From VXMF01 sp965206775 (GTDB lineage Bacteria > Acidobacteriota > Terriglobia > Bryobacterales > UBA6623): a stretch of 64,000 nucleotides of DNA. Position 1 is the stretch's first letter. Each line of letters begins with the position of its first letter. The notes beneath the pieces are model-generated. The model was given only the letters and a program-made list of their open reading frames with translations, was not told the DNA's origin and made no database searches. The translations under genes and the position numbers were made by a program. Positions 45,139-54,125 of this stretch are shown here, in pieces. The stretch is from contig CBDBKU010000002.1 in the NCBI GenBank assembly GCA_965206775.1, positions 1,240,001-1,304,000 of the forward strand, read 5' to 3'.

Positions 45139-46204
45139 CTGGGCTGGGCACTTGACTCCAGTAAATCAATATGTTGTGGTCTAGGTCGTGCAGGAGGATT
45201 ATCCGCGAACACAGGCGGAATTCGAGGCTTGGTTCGACTCCGAGGAGGCGTGCCGCGACTACGTAGCCCGGATCCGGTGGCCGGATGGTTTCGTTTGCCC
45301 GCGCTGTAGCGGCGGGCCGGCTTGGCCTGCCAAGCGGAATCGTCTCGTCTGCAGCGGTTGCGGGTACCAAGCGTCGCTGACAGCCGGAACCATCTTCGAA
45401 GGCACTCGCAAGCCCCTGCGGACTTGGTTCCAGGCGCTGTGGTGGGTGACGGCGCAGAAGAATGGTGCCAGTGCGCTCGGGTTGCAGAGGGTGCTCGGCC
45501 TGGGCCAGTACCGGACCGCGTGGACCTGGCTGCACAAGCTGCGCTGCGCCATGGTCCGTCCGGGTCGCGACCGCTTGGGCGGGATCGTGGAAGTGGACGA
45601 GACCTACGTGGGAGGGAAGGACGAAGGGGCGTTCGGGCGCAGCCTCGGCCGCAAGGCCATCGTTGCGATCGCCGCGGAGGAGGACGGGGACCGAATCGGG
45701 CGCATTCGCCTGAAACGCCTGCCGGACGCTTCGGCAGCGAGCTTGGAAGGGTTCATCCTCGCAGCCGTCGAGCCCGGCAGCGGAGTGCGAACAGACGGCT
45801 GGCCCAGTTATTCCAAGCTCCGCGCCAGGGGCTACCGCCATGAAGCCATCGTGACGGGAAAAGATGCGGCCACGCTGGACCGTGCGTTCCCGCGTGTACA
45901 TCGTGTTGCCGCCCTCCTGAAGCGATGGCTGCTCGGTACGCACCAAGGCGCCGTCGAGCACGCCTACCTCGACTACTACCTCGACGAATTCACGTTCCGA
46001 TTCAACCGGAGGACCTCCCGATCCCGGGGCAAGCTGTTCTACCGCTTGGTCCAACAGGCCGTCGACACTTCCCCAGCTCCCCGCCACACGATCGTCGCGA
46101 CAGCTCACGCCGGGGACATCGCTGCGAAACAGGGATTACTGGACTGAAGTACATACCTCGAAACCACAACATATTGATGTACTGGAGTTAAGTGCCCAGC
46201 CCAG
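45139..46204 (+). mobile_element. Complete IS1595-family insertion sequence (1066 bp) with target duplication
   Basis: The ends are 42-bp inverted repeats (45139-45180 and 46163-46204) differing at two positions and beginning CTGGGCTGGGCACTT. Outside them is an exact 8-bp direct repeat, TTGCGGCT, at 45131-45138 and 46205-46212, the size expected for IS1595. One intact transposase gene lies inside. The high end similarity and exact duplication suggest recent insertion. Confidence 0.92.
45188..46147 (+). CDS. IS1595-family transposase
   Basis: 319 residues from GTG at 45188. The N-terminal zinc-ribbon has four cysteines (CPRCSGGPAW, LVCSGCGYQASL). The ISXO2-like DDE core follows: GGIVEVDETYVGGKDEGAFG (first Asp), VRTDGWPSYSKL (second Asp), and the helical C-terminus LGTHQGAVEHAYLDYYLDEF with FRFNRR. 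It is full length and undamaged, so the element may be active. Confidence 0.92.
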   Translation: MQEDYPRTQAEFEAWFDSEEACRDYVARIRWPDGFVCPRCSGGPAWPAKRNRLVCSGCGYQASLTAGTIFEGTRKPLRTWFQALWWVTAQKNGASALGLQRVLGLGQYRTAWTWLHKLRCAMVRPGRDRLGGIVEVDETYVGGKDEGAFGRSLGRKAIVAIAAEEDGDRIGRIRLKRLPDASAASLEGFILAAVEPGSGVRTDGWPSYSKLRARGYRHEAIVTGKDAATLDRAFPRVHRVAALLKRWLLGTHQGAVEHAYLDYYLDEFTFRFNRRTSRSRGKLFYRLVQQAVDTSPAPRHTIVATAHAGDIAAKQGLLD

Positions 46205-46212
46205 TTGCGGCT
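46205..46212 (+). repeat. Target-site duplication, right copy (IS1595)
   Basis: TTGCGGCT, identical to 45131-45138. Confidence 0.9.
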
Positions 46213-46366
46213 TTACCTGGCCCAGATTTCGAGCGCAATTCTCGTAGTTGCAGGCTGCGATGAGAGGCTGCGGGCAGCAACCTGACAGGGCGAGATCGTT
46301 TAGCCAGAAGCCACCAATCTCGCCTGCAAGCCTTCAATTAGCAAACTGCCGATCGGGGATAATGAT

Positions 46367-47680
46367 GTGGCTGGTATGTCCACGGCCCAAGAACGCATCG
46401 AGCGGTACTTCGAACTCCGGCACTTGGGCACTTCCGTGCGGACCGAGATGGTCGCCGGGGTTACGACGTTCCTCGCGATGAGCTACATCATCGCGGTTAA
46501 TCCGGCGATCCTCGCCGACGCGGGCATCCCGCCCGCGGCGGCCGGATTCGCGACCTGTCTCGTGAGCGGTCTCGGCACGATCGCGATGGGTCTCTGGGCC
46601 CGGGCTCCGCTCGCCGTGGCTCCCGGAATGGGCTTGAACGCCTTCTTCGCGTACACGGTGGTGCAAGGCGCGGGCCTGACCTGGCAGCAAGCCCTCGGCA
46701 TGGTGTTTCTGTCCGGAACCGTTTTCGTGGTGCTGACCTTGCTGGGCGTGCGGCAGGCGCTGCTGAAGGCGCTGCCGAACGCGCTGCTGCCTGCGATCGG
46801 AGGGGGCATCGGCATGTTCCTAGTCGTGATCGGGCTCCGCAACGCCGGCATTATCCGTGCTCACGAAGCGACGCTCGTCACGCGCGGGGACCTGACCGCG
46901 CCGACGGCGCTGCTTGCGATCGGTACATTGCTTTTGATTGCAACCCTGCTTGCCCGAAGGGTGCGAGCCGGTCTTCTGATCGGCATTGGGATGGCCACTC
47001 TGATCGCGATTCCGCTCGGTCTTTCGGGGACGTCTGCCCCGCAGGAGGGGGGCGCGCTCGACGCCTTCCTCCAGCTTGACGTGCAGGGAGTCCTTGACTG
47101 GGGCCTCGTCGATCTCGTGCTCGCCATGGTGTTCGTCGACCTGTTCGATTCCTTGGGCACAATGGTCGGCGTGCTCAGGAAGGCCGGCCTCAATGACGGT
47201 AGAGGTCGCGTGCCGCTCCTCGGTCGCATGCTGGGGGTCGACGGCGCCTCGACGATGGCCGGGGCTCTAGCCGGCACCTCAACGGTGACGACCTATATCG
47301 AGAGTGCCGCAGGAGTGTCGGCCGGCGGGCGGTCAGGCCTCACTGCCGTCGTCACGGGCGTGCTTTTCCTGCTCTCTCTCCCGATCGCGCCAGTCGTCTC
47401 GGCGGTTCCGTCGGCTGCCGTGGCTGCTGCGCTCATCGTCATTGGAGCGACGACCGTCGGCCTGGTACGGGCAATTGACTGGGACCACATCGACACGGCC
47501 GTGCCGGCGCTATTCATGGTGGCCGGCATGCCGCTGACATTTAGCATTGCGGACGGTCTCGCGATGGGTATGATCTCGTATTCGGCGTTGAAGATCCTTC
47601 GGGGCCGCGCTAGCGAGGTGACATGGCTGCTGCACCTGCTTGCCGCGCTATTCGTTGCCCGCTACATCTTTTTTGCGTGA
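46367..47680 (+). CDS. NCS2/AzgA-family purine permease
   Basis: 437 residues from GTG at 46367, behind GGGGAT; ATG at 46376 (MSTAQERIERYFEL) is the alternative. Family hallmarks are RTEMVAGVTTFLAMSYIIAVNP, APLAVAPGMGLNAFFAYTVV, ALPNALLPAIGGGIGMFLVV, VFVDLFDSLGTMVGV and STVTTYIESAAGVSAGGRSG. About 12 membrane helices are predicted by eye. AzgA-like proteins take up adenine, guanine or hypoxanthine by proton symport across the inner membrane. It stands alone, downstream of the IS1595 copy, which may have replaced its upstream region. Confidence 0.92.
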   Translation: MAGMSTAQERIERYFELRHLGTSVRTEMVAGVTTFLAMSYIIAVNPAILADAGIPPAAAGFATCLVSGLGTIAMGLWARAPLAVAPGMGLNAFFAYTVVQGAGLTWQQALGMVFLSGTVFVVLTLLGVRQALLKALPNALLPAIGGGIGMFLVVIGLRNAGIIRAHEATLVTRGDLTAPTALLAIGTLLLIATLLARRVRAGLLIGIGMATLIAIPLGLSGTSAPQEGGALDAFLQLDVQGVLDWGLVDLVLAMVFVDLFDSLGTMVGVLRKAGLNDGRGRVPLLGRMLGVDGASTMAGALAGTSTVTTYIESAAGVSAGGRSGLTAVVTGVLFLLSLPIAPVVSAVPSAAVAAALIVIGATTVGLVRAIDWDHIDTAVPALFMVAGMPLTFSIADGLAMGMISYSALKILRGRASEVTWLLHLLAALFVARYIFFA

Positions 47681-47775
47681 CGCTGCCGAGCCAATCGGCG
47701 CATTGCTTCCTGCCCGAGCGCATTCGGCTCAATTTGGACTGCGGTCGGTGACGCCCTGAAGACTGCATCTAACGA

Positions 47776-49014
47776 TCAGGCGGGATTGCCAATGGCCCCG
47801 CTAAGCACGTCGCGGATCATTCGCCCGACGATACGCTCGTCGCCCGGGTCCAGCATCCAAACGGCAACTTCCAGACCGTTGTCGTACCCAGGCCTCACTT
47901 CGACGCTCGGCTCTCCCTGGCGCAAGCGCTCCGCCGCTTGCTTTGGGTCGAGGCCTGTCGATGCGTAGTCCCACTGGATCCGCAAGTGCGGGACGGAATT
48001 TGCGATCTCAGGCACGAACACCTCGGTTGAAACACCTTGGAGGCTCCCGACGACCTGCTCGATCCTCTTGCACCGGCGAGTCCAGTCCTTCCAGACCTCG
48101 TCGTGATCCCGCTCGAGAAACAGCTCCAGTGCGACGAGCATCCCCGCGATCTCTTCCTTGTTGACCTTGTTAGTTCGTCCAACCGAGTCCGAATAGGGGC
48201 TGTTATTCAAGCGCGCCGCCTCGATCAGCTCGCGCCGCCCCAGCAGCAAGCCGGTCGACTGCGGGCCTCGCAGTCCCTTGCCTCCGGAGTACGCCACCAG
48301 GTCGTAGCCCATTTTCGTGAAGCGGAAGAGGTTGTCGACTGGAGGCACGTCCGCAGCGGCGTCGTTCAGCGTCGGTATGCGGTGCTTCTTCCCGATCCTC
48401 ACGAACTGCTCGTGCCCGATGCTTCCGTCCTTCTCGTTGTGGTTCAGGAAGAACAGCATCGCGGTGCGGTCGCTGATCGCGGATTCCATCTCGGCTGCCG
48501 TCTCAACCTCCACCAGCCGGACTCCGCAGTTCCTGATCGCATGGTCATAGCCATTGCGGTGGACTTTCTGCAGAACGACCTCGTTCTTCATGCCGGCCGT
48601 GTCGGGCAGGAGCTTGATGCGCTCCGGATCCGTGCCGGCTACGCATGCGGCGGTCGCGAGCGTCAGAGCGGAAGCGCAGCCCGAAGTGATCAAGGCCGCA
48701 TCGCACTCGAGCAGTTTCGCGACGCGGTCTCCTGCCTTTTCGTGCAGTTCATTCAGATCCACGTAGCGGGTCGAAGCTATCTGCATCGCATTCAGGACTT
48801 CCGGCTGCATCTTGGAGGCCGTCAGCCTGGTGTAGGTTCCGGCAGCGTTCAGGAACGTCCGGACGTCCAGCTCGCCGACCACGTCTCGAGCGGTGTGGAT
48901 CCGTTTCTTCTGTTGCGCGGCGACCGACAAGCCTGCGGAGAACGGCACCGCAGCCGAAGCGCTGAGAATCGATCTCATGAATGCGCGACGGTCGCGCGAT
49001 AGCCAGCGGAACAT
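47776..49014 (-). CDS. Exported SelA-like PLP-dependent protein
   Basis: 412 residues from ATG at 49014 behind GGAGGA. RDRRAFMRSILSASAAVPFS is a Tat signal, unusual for a PLP enzyme and implying export with bound cofactor. The fold type I core shows ITSGCASALTLATAACVAGT (phosphate-binding), TLNDAAADVP and the probable Schiff-base lysine in VAYSGGKGLRGPQSTGLLLG. It resembles the SelA/D-glucosaminate-6-phosphate ammonia-lyase group more than true selenocysteine synthase. Substrate unknown. A DUF1080 gene follows upstream on the same strand. Confidence 0.82.
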   Translation of the reverse strand: MFRWLSRDRRAFMRSILSASAAVPFSAGLSVAAQQKKRIHTARDVVGELDVRTFLNAAGTYTRLTASKMQPEVLNAMQIASTRYVDLNELHEKAGDRVAKLLECDAALITSGCASALTLATAACVAGTDPERIKLLPDTAGMKNEVVLQKVHRNGYDHAIRNCGVRLVEVETAAEMESAISDRTAMLFFLNHNEKDGSIGHEQFVRIGKKHRIPTLNDAAADVPPVDNLFRFTKMGYDLVAYSGGKGLRGPQSTGLLLGRRELIEAARLNNSPYSDSVGRTNKVNKEEIAGMLVALELFLERDHDEVWKDWTRRCKRIEQVVGSLQGVSTEVFVPEIANSVPHLRIQWDYASTGLDPKQAAERLRQGEPSVEVRPGYDNGLEVAVWMLDPGDERIVGRMIRDVLSGAIGNPA

Positions 49015-49100
49015 GGAATCCTCCAAACAGACTCAATGACAGAATACAGAAACTCCGTGCGTCTCGCTCGCTCAGGCAAGTAGTGCCGGGGAGACTTGCG

Positions 49101-49733
49101 TCAAAGTCGCTTGATGCGAATGTTCCTAAATTCCACTGGCTCGTTGTGTCCGAGGAAGCCGACATGACCAGACGGCCGCTTTAGGCCGGGGTGCTTGGCG
49201 AGGATCGACCGGTCTTTCACCTCGGCAGTATCGACATCCAAGATCTTCGTCCCGTTGAGCACCACTTGGACTCGCGTGCCGTGCGCAGTCACTTCCTGGC
49301 TGTTCCATTCCCCCACCGGCTTGAGCGCGCCGGTCTTGGCCGGGGCCACGTGGTAGAGCGAGCCGTGCTTTTGCCAGGGCTTGATGTTGCTGTAGCGCTC
49401 GGCGGTGTTGTCGATGATCTGGAGCTCGTTGCCCGCGTAGGCTAGGTCGCGCCACGACAGAGGGCATCGGATGCAGAGGCCGTTGTTGGAACCGGACTCG
49501 AGCTTGAACTCGAACCGCAGGACGAAGTCGGAATACTCCGCCGCCGAGAGGAGATTCCCGCCGCTTCCACGAGGGCAGACGAGCTTGCCGTCCTCGGGAA
49601 CGTAGCCGTCGCCGTGCTGTCCCAGCAGCACCCAGCCGTCTAGCGTGGAGCCGTCGAAGAGCGGTTCGAATCCGTCCTCCGCCGAAAGTGGAAGCGACAT
49701 CGCGATCAGCAGTAGAGTACTTATCCGCAGCAT
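49101..49733 (-). CDS. 3-keto-disaccharide hydrolase-like (DUF1080) exported protein
   Basis: 210 residues from ATG at 49733 (MLRISTLLLIAMSLPLSAED, signal peptide). The concanavalin-like DUF1080 domain is clear: FEPLFDGSTLDGWVLLGQHG, FVLRFEFKLESGSNNGLCIR, NELQIIDNTAERY, and the ending GHVGFLGHNEPVEFRNIRIK. Members cleave 3-keto-glycosides or bind glycans in the periplasm. It is co-directional with the SelA-like gene (86-base gap). With ThuA, agarase-like and sulfatase genes in the window it fits sugar breakdown. Confidence 0.9.
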   Translation of the reverse strand: MLRISTLLLIAMSLPLSAEDGFEPLFDGSTLDGWVLLGQHGDGYVPEDGKLVCPRGSGGNLLSAAEYSDFVLRFEFKLESGSNNGLCIRCPLSWRDLAYAGNELQIIDNTAERYSNIKPWQKHGSLYHVAPAKTGALKPVGEWNSQEVTAHGTRVQVVLNGTKILDVDTAEVKDRSILAKHPGLKRPSGHVGFLGHNEPVEFRNIRIKRL

Positions 49734-49829
49734 GGTCTGAGTGCATCTTAGCAGCGCCGCCTGCGGCTGGCGGGGTGTCGCAAGCGGTGCAATTGCAACC
49801 CTTGGCCGCGACCCGCAGAATAGGGACAG

Positions 49830-50249
49830 ATGGAGCACAGCCTATACGAAATCGTTGGCGAGGCAGGTTTCGAACGCCTGACGCAAGCCTTCTACGCCCA
49901 GGTGCCCGGCGACGAGATCCTAGGTCCTATGTACCCGCCCGGGGAGATCGAGGCCGCGAGGATGCGCCTGCGAGATTTCCTCGTCGGCCGGTTCGGCGGG
50001 CCCCAGCGCTACATTGAGCAGCGCGGCCATCCTCGCCTGCGGATGCGCCACATGCCGTTTTCCATCGATGAGCGAGCGCGCGACCGATGGATGGCACTGA
50101 TGTCGAAAGCGCTGGATGACTGCGGGCTTGACCCGCACGTAGCTGGCCAGCTGCTGCGTTTCTTCGGAGACACAGCCACGTTTATGATTAACCGCGGTTC
50201 CGGCATGACTAGCCGCAGACCAGGCATGGTTAATCTCGGTCCCGGATAG
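49830..50249 (+). CDS. Group II truncated hemoglobin
   Basis: 139 residues. Family features: an N-terminal helix with FERLTQAFYAQVPGDEILGP, the MYP and RLRDFLVGRFGGPQRYIEQR segment, proximal histidine in RLRMRHMPFSIDERARDRWM and a Trp in the G-helix. Such globins bind oxygen or nitric oxide and help detoxification or oxygen scavenging in the cytoplasm. It ends three bases from the convergent tesA-like gene. Confidence 0.9.
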   Translation: MEHSLYEIVGEAGFERLTQAFYAQVPGDEILGPMYPPGEIEAARMRLRDFLVGRFGGPQRYIEQRGHPRLRMRHMPFSIDERARDRWMALMSKALDDCGLDPHVAGQLLRFFGDTATFMINRGSGMTSRRPGMVNLGPG

Positions 50250-50252
50250 CGG

Positions 50253-50969
50253 TCACTTTCCGATGATCTCTTCGAATGCGTCGGCAACGTTCCGGGCTAC
50301 GATCTCGTTGCCGCTGGCGTTTGGATGGATGCCGTCCGCGTTGTTCAGTTCCCGCACCATCGCTACATTCTCGAGGAGGAACGGCATCAACGGCACGCCG
50401 AGTTCCTCGGCCAGCCTCGGATAGACTGCCTCGAACTGCTGCACGAATTCGGGACCGTAGTTGCGCGGGAGCATCATTCCAGTCAGCAGGACTTGAGCGC
50501 CGTCCCTCAAGAAGCGCTCGATGATCTCCCGGAGATTCCGCTCCATCGCGTCTAGCGGAAGCCCCCGCAATCCGTCATTCGCCCCCAGCGCAAGGACGAC
50601 CCACGCGGGTTTGTGCCCAAGCGCCGAGTCCACGCGGCTCAGTGCCTTAGCCGTCGTGTCGCCACTGACACCCTCGTTGACCACGCGGAAGGCGATTCCG
50701 CGACGGTCGAGTTCTCGCTGGAAGAAAGCGGGGTAGGATTCGTCTGGAGCAACTCGGTGACCGGCCGTCAGGCTGTCGCCGAATGCGACCAGGACGGGCC
50801 GAGGATCAACGGCGGTTTTGCGGGCGAGCGGGATGTCATCGACCGCTTGTTCCGACTCCGTTTGCGGACGCGCCGAAGGCTCCTGAGAACCGCACGCGGC
50901 CAGCAGCAGGACCGCTGCAAGACAGCAGAGAACGCTCCTGTGGGGTAACGCATCGAAGCTGCTGAGCAC
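50253..50969 (-). CDS. tesA: SGNH-hydrolase lipoprotein (TesA-like arylesterase)
   Basis: 238 residues. The lipoprotein signal CCLAAVLLLAACGS has lipobox LAAC. The SGNH blocks are all present: nucleophile Ser in LVAFGDSLTAGH, Gly in GVSGDTTAK, Asn in LALGANDGLRG, and Asp/His in NADGIHPNASG. It belongs to the TesA/arylesterase group that hydrolyses acyl-CoA, lysophospholipids or esters; here membrane-anchored. It is divergent from an ABC ATPase 30 bases away, the same order as tesA/ybbA in E. coli. Confidence 0.9.
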   Translation of the reverse strand: MLSSFDALPHRSVLCCLAAVLLLAACGSQEPSARPQTESEQAVDDIPLARKTAVDPRPVLVAFGDSLTAGHRVAPDESYPAFFQRELDRRGIAFRVVNEGVSGDTTAKALSRVDSALGHKPAWVVLALGANDGLRGLPLDAMERNLREIIERFLRDGAQVLLTGMMLPRNYGPEFVQQFEAVYPRLAEELGVPLMPFLLENVAMVRELNNADGIHPNASGNEIVARNVADAFEEIIGK

Positions 50970-50999
50970 CTAGTCATAATAGGGAACCCCGCTCCGCAT

Positions 51000-51722
51000 A
51001 TGTCGAATCAAGGCCCCGTGCTGGAGGTGCGAGGCCTCGCTAAGTCCATCCGTAGCGGATCGCGCGTGGTGGAGATCCTGCGAGGCATCGATTTTTCCAT
51101 CCCATCAGGCACCTTCGCGGTCATCCAAGGTCCGTCCGGGAGCGGCAAGAGCACGCTTCTGGGCTTGCTGGCCGGTCTCGACAAGCCCACGGCCGGTGAA
51201 ATTCTCTTGGATGGCCAACCGCTCTCCGGCTTGCCCGAGGACGAGATGGCGCTGCTGCGCGGGCGGAAGATAGGCTTCGTGTTCCAGGCCTACCAGCTGG
51301 TGCCGACCCTGACCGCGCTGGAGAATGTCATGCTGCCGCTCGATCTCACGGGACACGCTGATCGAGAGTCCAGGGACAGGGGAATCGCCCTGCTGGGCGA
51401 AGTGGGCCTCGCGGACAGGACGGATCACTACCCGGTCCAGCTCTCGGGCGGCGAGCAGCAGCGGGTCGCGCTGGCGAGAGCCTTCGTGACGAACCCTCCC
51501 ATCGTGCTTGCCGACGAGCCGACCGGGAATCTGGACAGCCAGAACGGCGCGATGGTGCTCGACATGCTGCTCAACCTCAACCGCGAGGCGGGCACGACGC
51601 TGGTCATGGTCACCCACGACGACCACATCGCGTTGAAGGCGAGCCGCCGGATCGCGTTGATGGACGGGCGAATCGTATCGGACGCGGTGTCCGAACCGAT
51701 GCTCGAAGCTGTCCCGGCGTGA
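51000..51722 (+). CDS. ABC transporter ATP-binding protein (LolD/YbbA/MacB type)
   Basis: 240 residues, a single nucleotide-binding domain: Walker A GPSGSGKST, Q-loop FVFQAYQLVPTLTALENVML, signature LSGGEQQRVALARA, Walker B VLADEPTGNLDS and H-switch VTHD. The EPTGNLDSQNG segment is typical of the LolD/FtsE/MacB/YbbA group. It faces tesA. The permease that in E. coli follows ybbA is missing; SRP RNA and dnaX follow instead. The orphan FtsX permease at 10459-13758 is a candidate partner (inference). Confidence 0.92.
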   Translation: MSNQGPVLEVRGLAKSIRSGSRVVEILRGIDFSIPSGTFAVIQGPSGSGKSTLLGLLAGLDKPTAGEILLDGQPLSGLPEDEMALLRGRKIGFVFQAYQLVPTLTALENVMLPLDLTGHADRESRDRGIALLGEVGLADRTDHYPVQLSGGEQQRVALARAFVTNPPIVLADEPTGNLDSQNGAMVLDMLLNLNREAGTTLVMVTHDDHIALKASRRIALMDGRIVSDAVSEPMLEAVPA

Positions 51723-51756
51723 ATCGCGGTTCAGGCGTAGGTGCTAAACTGACTTT

Positions 51757-51857
51757 GGGCTTCGGACCCGTGCAGCGGGATGCTGTGAACTCCGCCAGGT
51801 CCGGGAGGAAGCAACGGTAGCGGCCTCTGCCGCGTGCCGCGGTTGTATCCGGAGCCC
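51757..51857 (+). ncRNA. ffs: Small bacterial signal recognition particle RNA (4.5S)
   Basis: A hairpin RNA of about 101 bases. The ends GGGCTTCGGA and TCCGGAGCCC pair. The apical domain carries the conserved CCAGGTCCGGGAGGAAGCA, the Ffh-binding loops. A -10-like TAAACT lies seven bases before the 5' end. Location just upstream of dnaX is the usual one. It guides membrane proteins to the translocon with Ffh. Confidence 0.9.
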
Positions 51858-51876
51858 ATCTTCTGCGACCTCTGCC

Positions 51877-53793
51877 ATGTACCAGGTCATTGCGCGGAAG
51901 TACCGGCCGCAGACCTTCGACGAAGTCGTCGGCCAGAGTCACGTCAAGCAGACGCTCCGCAACGCCATCGACCAAGGTCGGATCGCCCACGGATACATAT
52001 TCTCGGGGCCTCGCGGGACGGGCAAGACCACTTTGGCCCGCATTCTGGCGATGGCGCTCAACTGCGAGGGCGGGCCGAGCTCGTCCCCCGACCCGCACTC
52101 AGCAGTCTGCCAGGAGATCGCCGCTGGCGGCTCGCTCGACGTGGTCGAGATCGATGCCGCCTCCAACCGCCGCATTGACGATATCCGGGAACTGCGCGAG
52201 AGCGTGAAGTTCCGCCCGGTGCGCGACCGCTACAAGGTCTTCATCATCGACGAAGCGCACCAGATCACGAGCGACGCCTTCAACGCCCTTCTGAAGACGC
52301 TGGAAGAGCCGCCCGAGTGGGCGGTGTTCGTGCTCTGCACGACAGAGCCCCAGGCGATCCCCGCCACCATCGTGTCGCGGTGCCAGAGCTTCGCGTTCCG
52401 CGCCCTGGACCAGCCCGACGTGCTTCAGCACCTCCGCAAGATCTGTCTCAGCGAGGGTGTCGAGGCCGAGGACGATGCGCTTGCCGCGCTGGCCCTGGCC
52501 GGTGACGGGTCGATCCGGGACTCGCTCTCGACCCTCGACCAGGCGATCGCCGCGTTCGGAAAGCACTTGGAGAGCGGCGGCGTGCGCGACCTGGTGGGAG
52601 CCATTCCGAGCGAGATGACCGAGCGCATCCTGAGCTCGATTCGCGACGCGGATCCTGCCGCCATGCTGACCTTGGTCGATGACCTCTTCAGCCAGGGGCG
52701 GCACCCGCAGCACTTCTGCGGGGAGCTGACGCGCCAGTTCCGGAACCTGATGGTGATGAAGGTGGCCGGGAGCGATTCGAAGCTGGTCGCTGCGGGGAAG
52801 GGTGAGCGCGACGCAGCCGACACGTGGATCGAGGACTTCTCGAACGAGGATCTGATCCGGTACGTACAGATTCTGCTGGCGCTGTACCAGGATCTCCAGC
52901 AGGCGACGCAGCAGCGCTTCCGCTTGGAGATCGGCTTGCTCAAGCTGGTCTACGCCGGACGGCTTCGACCGATCGAGGAGATGCTCTCGGGGCTGCCGGC
53001 AAGCGGCTCGGCCAAGCAGCCTCGTCCGCCGTCTGGGCCGCCGGCGCCGAGGCCAACGGAAACGGCTCCCAGCAGAACTCCCGCCCCGACGAAAGCAGCG
53101 TCTGCGGACCTACGCCCGCCCACGGAACGAGCTCCTGAGCCGGCGCCTGCGGAGAGGCCCGACGCATCTCGTCCCGCGGCTGCACCCACTCAGCCGGACA
53201 TCTCCTCGGCGCGTCCTGCCAAGCCGGAGCCAGCCCCCGCTTCCACTACCGATGCCCCTGTATCGGCGCCGCAGCCCGCTTCGCCCCAGCCTGAGGCCCA
53301 GACAGTGCCTTCCGCTTCCCCGACGGACGCGCTTCCGGACCCTCCGCAACAGCCCAGGCCCGTTCAGCCAGTCTCGCAAGCGCCAAAAGACGGCGACATC
53401 AAGCAACAGCTCCTCGCGGCGATCAAGGCGTCGGGCGAGTCCTTCCTGGCTGAGGCTCTTGCCGACAGTCGAGTGGAACAGGAGGGCCGCACCGTAACCA
53501 TACACGTCACCGACCAGTGGATGACGATGGTGGAACTGCAGCGGGGGTTCTTGGATGCGGCCCTAATGGGGCTAGTAGGGGGGAAGCCGAGTGTTAGACT
53601 CGTAAGCACCGTGGGCGGCCCGTCCGGGCAGCGGCAGGCTCCGCCCAGCCGGCCTCGCGGATCCGATGCACCGGCTTCTGGTTCGGAGTCAGATGTCGGC
53701 GGGCGAGCGCAGTCCGATCCCGCGTTCCTTGAGTTTCAAAAGCGAATCGAAGGCCGCGTGACCAACGTGATGGACTTGAGGGAGAAGTCGTAG
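51877..53793 (+). CDS. dnaX: DNA polymerase III subunit gamma/tau
   Basis: 638 residues. Clamp-loader AAA+ core: HGYIFSGPRGTGKTTLARIL (P-loop 44-51), IIDEAHQITSDAFNALLKTL, CTTEPQAIPATIVSRCQSF, and GDGSIRDSLSTLDQ (sensor 2). A proline/alanine-rich linker (about 375-500) precedes a tau-like C-terminal domain. The zinc module near residue 63 keeps only two of the usual four cysteines. It loads the sliding clamp in the replisome. ffs is upstream; the next gene starts on the last base of its stop codon. Confidence 0.95.
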   Translation: MYQVIARKYRPQTFDEVVGQSHVKQTLRNAIDQGRIAHGYIFSGPRGTGKTTLARILAMALNCEGGPSSSPDPHSAVCQEIAAGGSLDVVEIDAASNRRIDDIRELRESVKFRPVRDRYKVFIIDEAHQITSDAFNALLKTLEEPPEWAVFVLCTTEPQAIPATIVSRCQSFAFRALDQPDVLQHLRKICLSEGVEAEDDALAALALAGDGSIRDSLSTLDQAIAAFGKHLESGGVRDLVGAIPSEMTERILSSIRDADPAAMLTLVDDLFSQGRHPQHFCGELTRQFRNLMVMKVAGSDSKLVAAGKGERDAADTWIEDFSNEDLIRYVQILLALYQDLQQATQQRFRLEIGLLKLVYAGRLRPIEEMLSGLPASGSAKQPRPPSGPPAPRPTETAPSRTPAPTKAASADLRPPTERAPEPAPAERPDASRPAAAPTQPDISSARPAKPEPAPASTTDAPVSAPQPASPQPEAQTVPSASPTDALPDPPQQPRPVQPVSQAPKDGDIKQQLLAAIKASGESFLAEALADSRVEQEGRTVTIHVTDQWMTMVELQRGFLDAALMGLVGGKPSVRLVSTVGGPSGQRQAPPSRPRGSDAPASGSESDVGGRAQSDPAFLEFQKRIEGRVTNVMDLREKS

Positions 53794-54104
53794 TGCAATT
53801 CCCAGGCAACCCGCAGAAGATGCTCGAGCAGGCGAAGGCCATGCAGGATCGCCTCAAGGGCGAGATCGACAAGATCCGAGTGGAAGCCTCGACCGGCGGC
53901 GGCATGGTCACGGTCAAGATGGACGGAAACAAGAACGTGACCAGCATTGTCATCGAACCAGAAGGCGCCGAGGATATCGAAATGCTGCAAGATATGATTC
54001 GCGGCGCATGCAACGAGGCGGTTAGACGGGTGGAGCAGGAGACCCAGCAGAGGATTGGCGGTATGGTAGGCGGTCTCGGCCTGCCGCCCGGCCTGCTTGG
54101 CTAG
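53793..54104 (+). CDS. ybaB: YbaB/EbfC-family nucleoid-associated protein
   Basis: 103 residues from GTG at 53793, which shares one base with the dnaX stop codon, so translation is coupled. The N-terminal helix QKMLEQAKAMQDRLKGEIDK, the strand VEASTGGGMVTVKMDGNKNV and the C-terminal helix match YbaB. Members bind DNA as dimers. The order dnaX-ybaB-recR is conserved widely. Confidence 0.95.
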   Translation: MQFPGNPQKMLEQAKAMQDRLKGEIDKIRVEASTGGGMVTVKMDGNKNVTSIVIEPEGAEDIEMLQDMIRGACNEAVRRVEQETQQRIGGMVGGLGLPPGLLG

Positions 54105-54125
54105 CATTTACCGTAGGACGCACCG

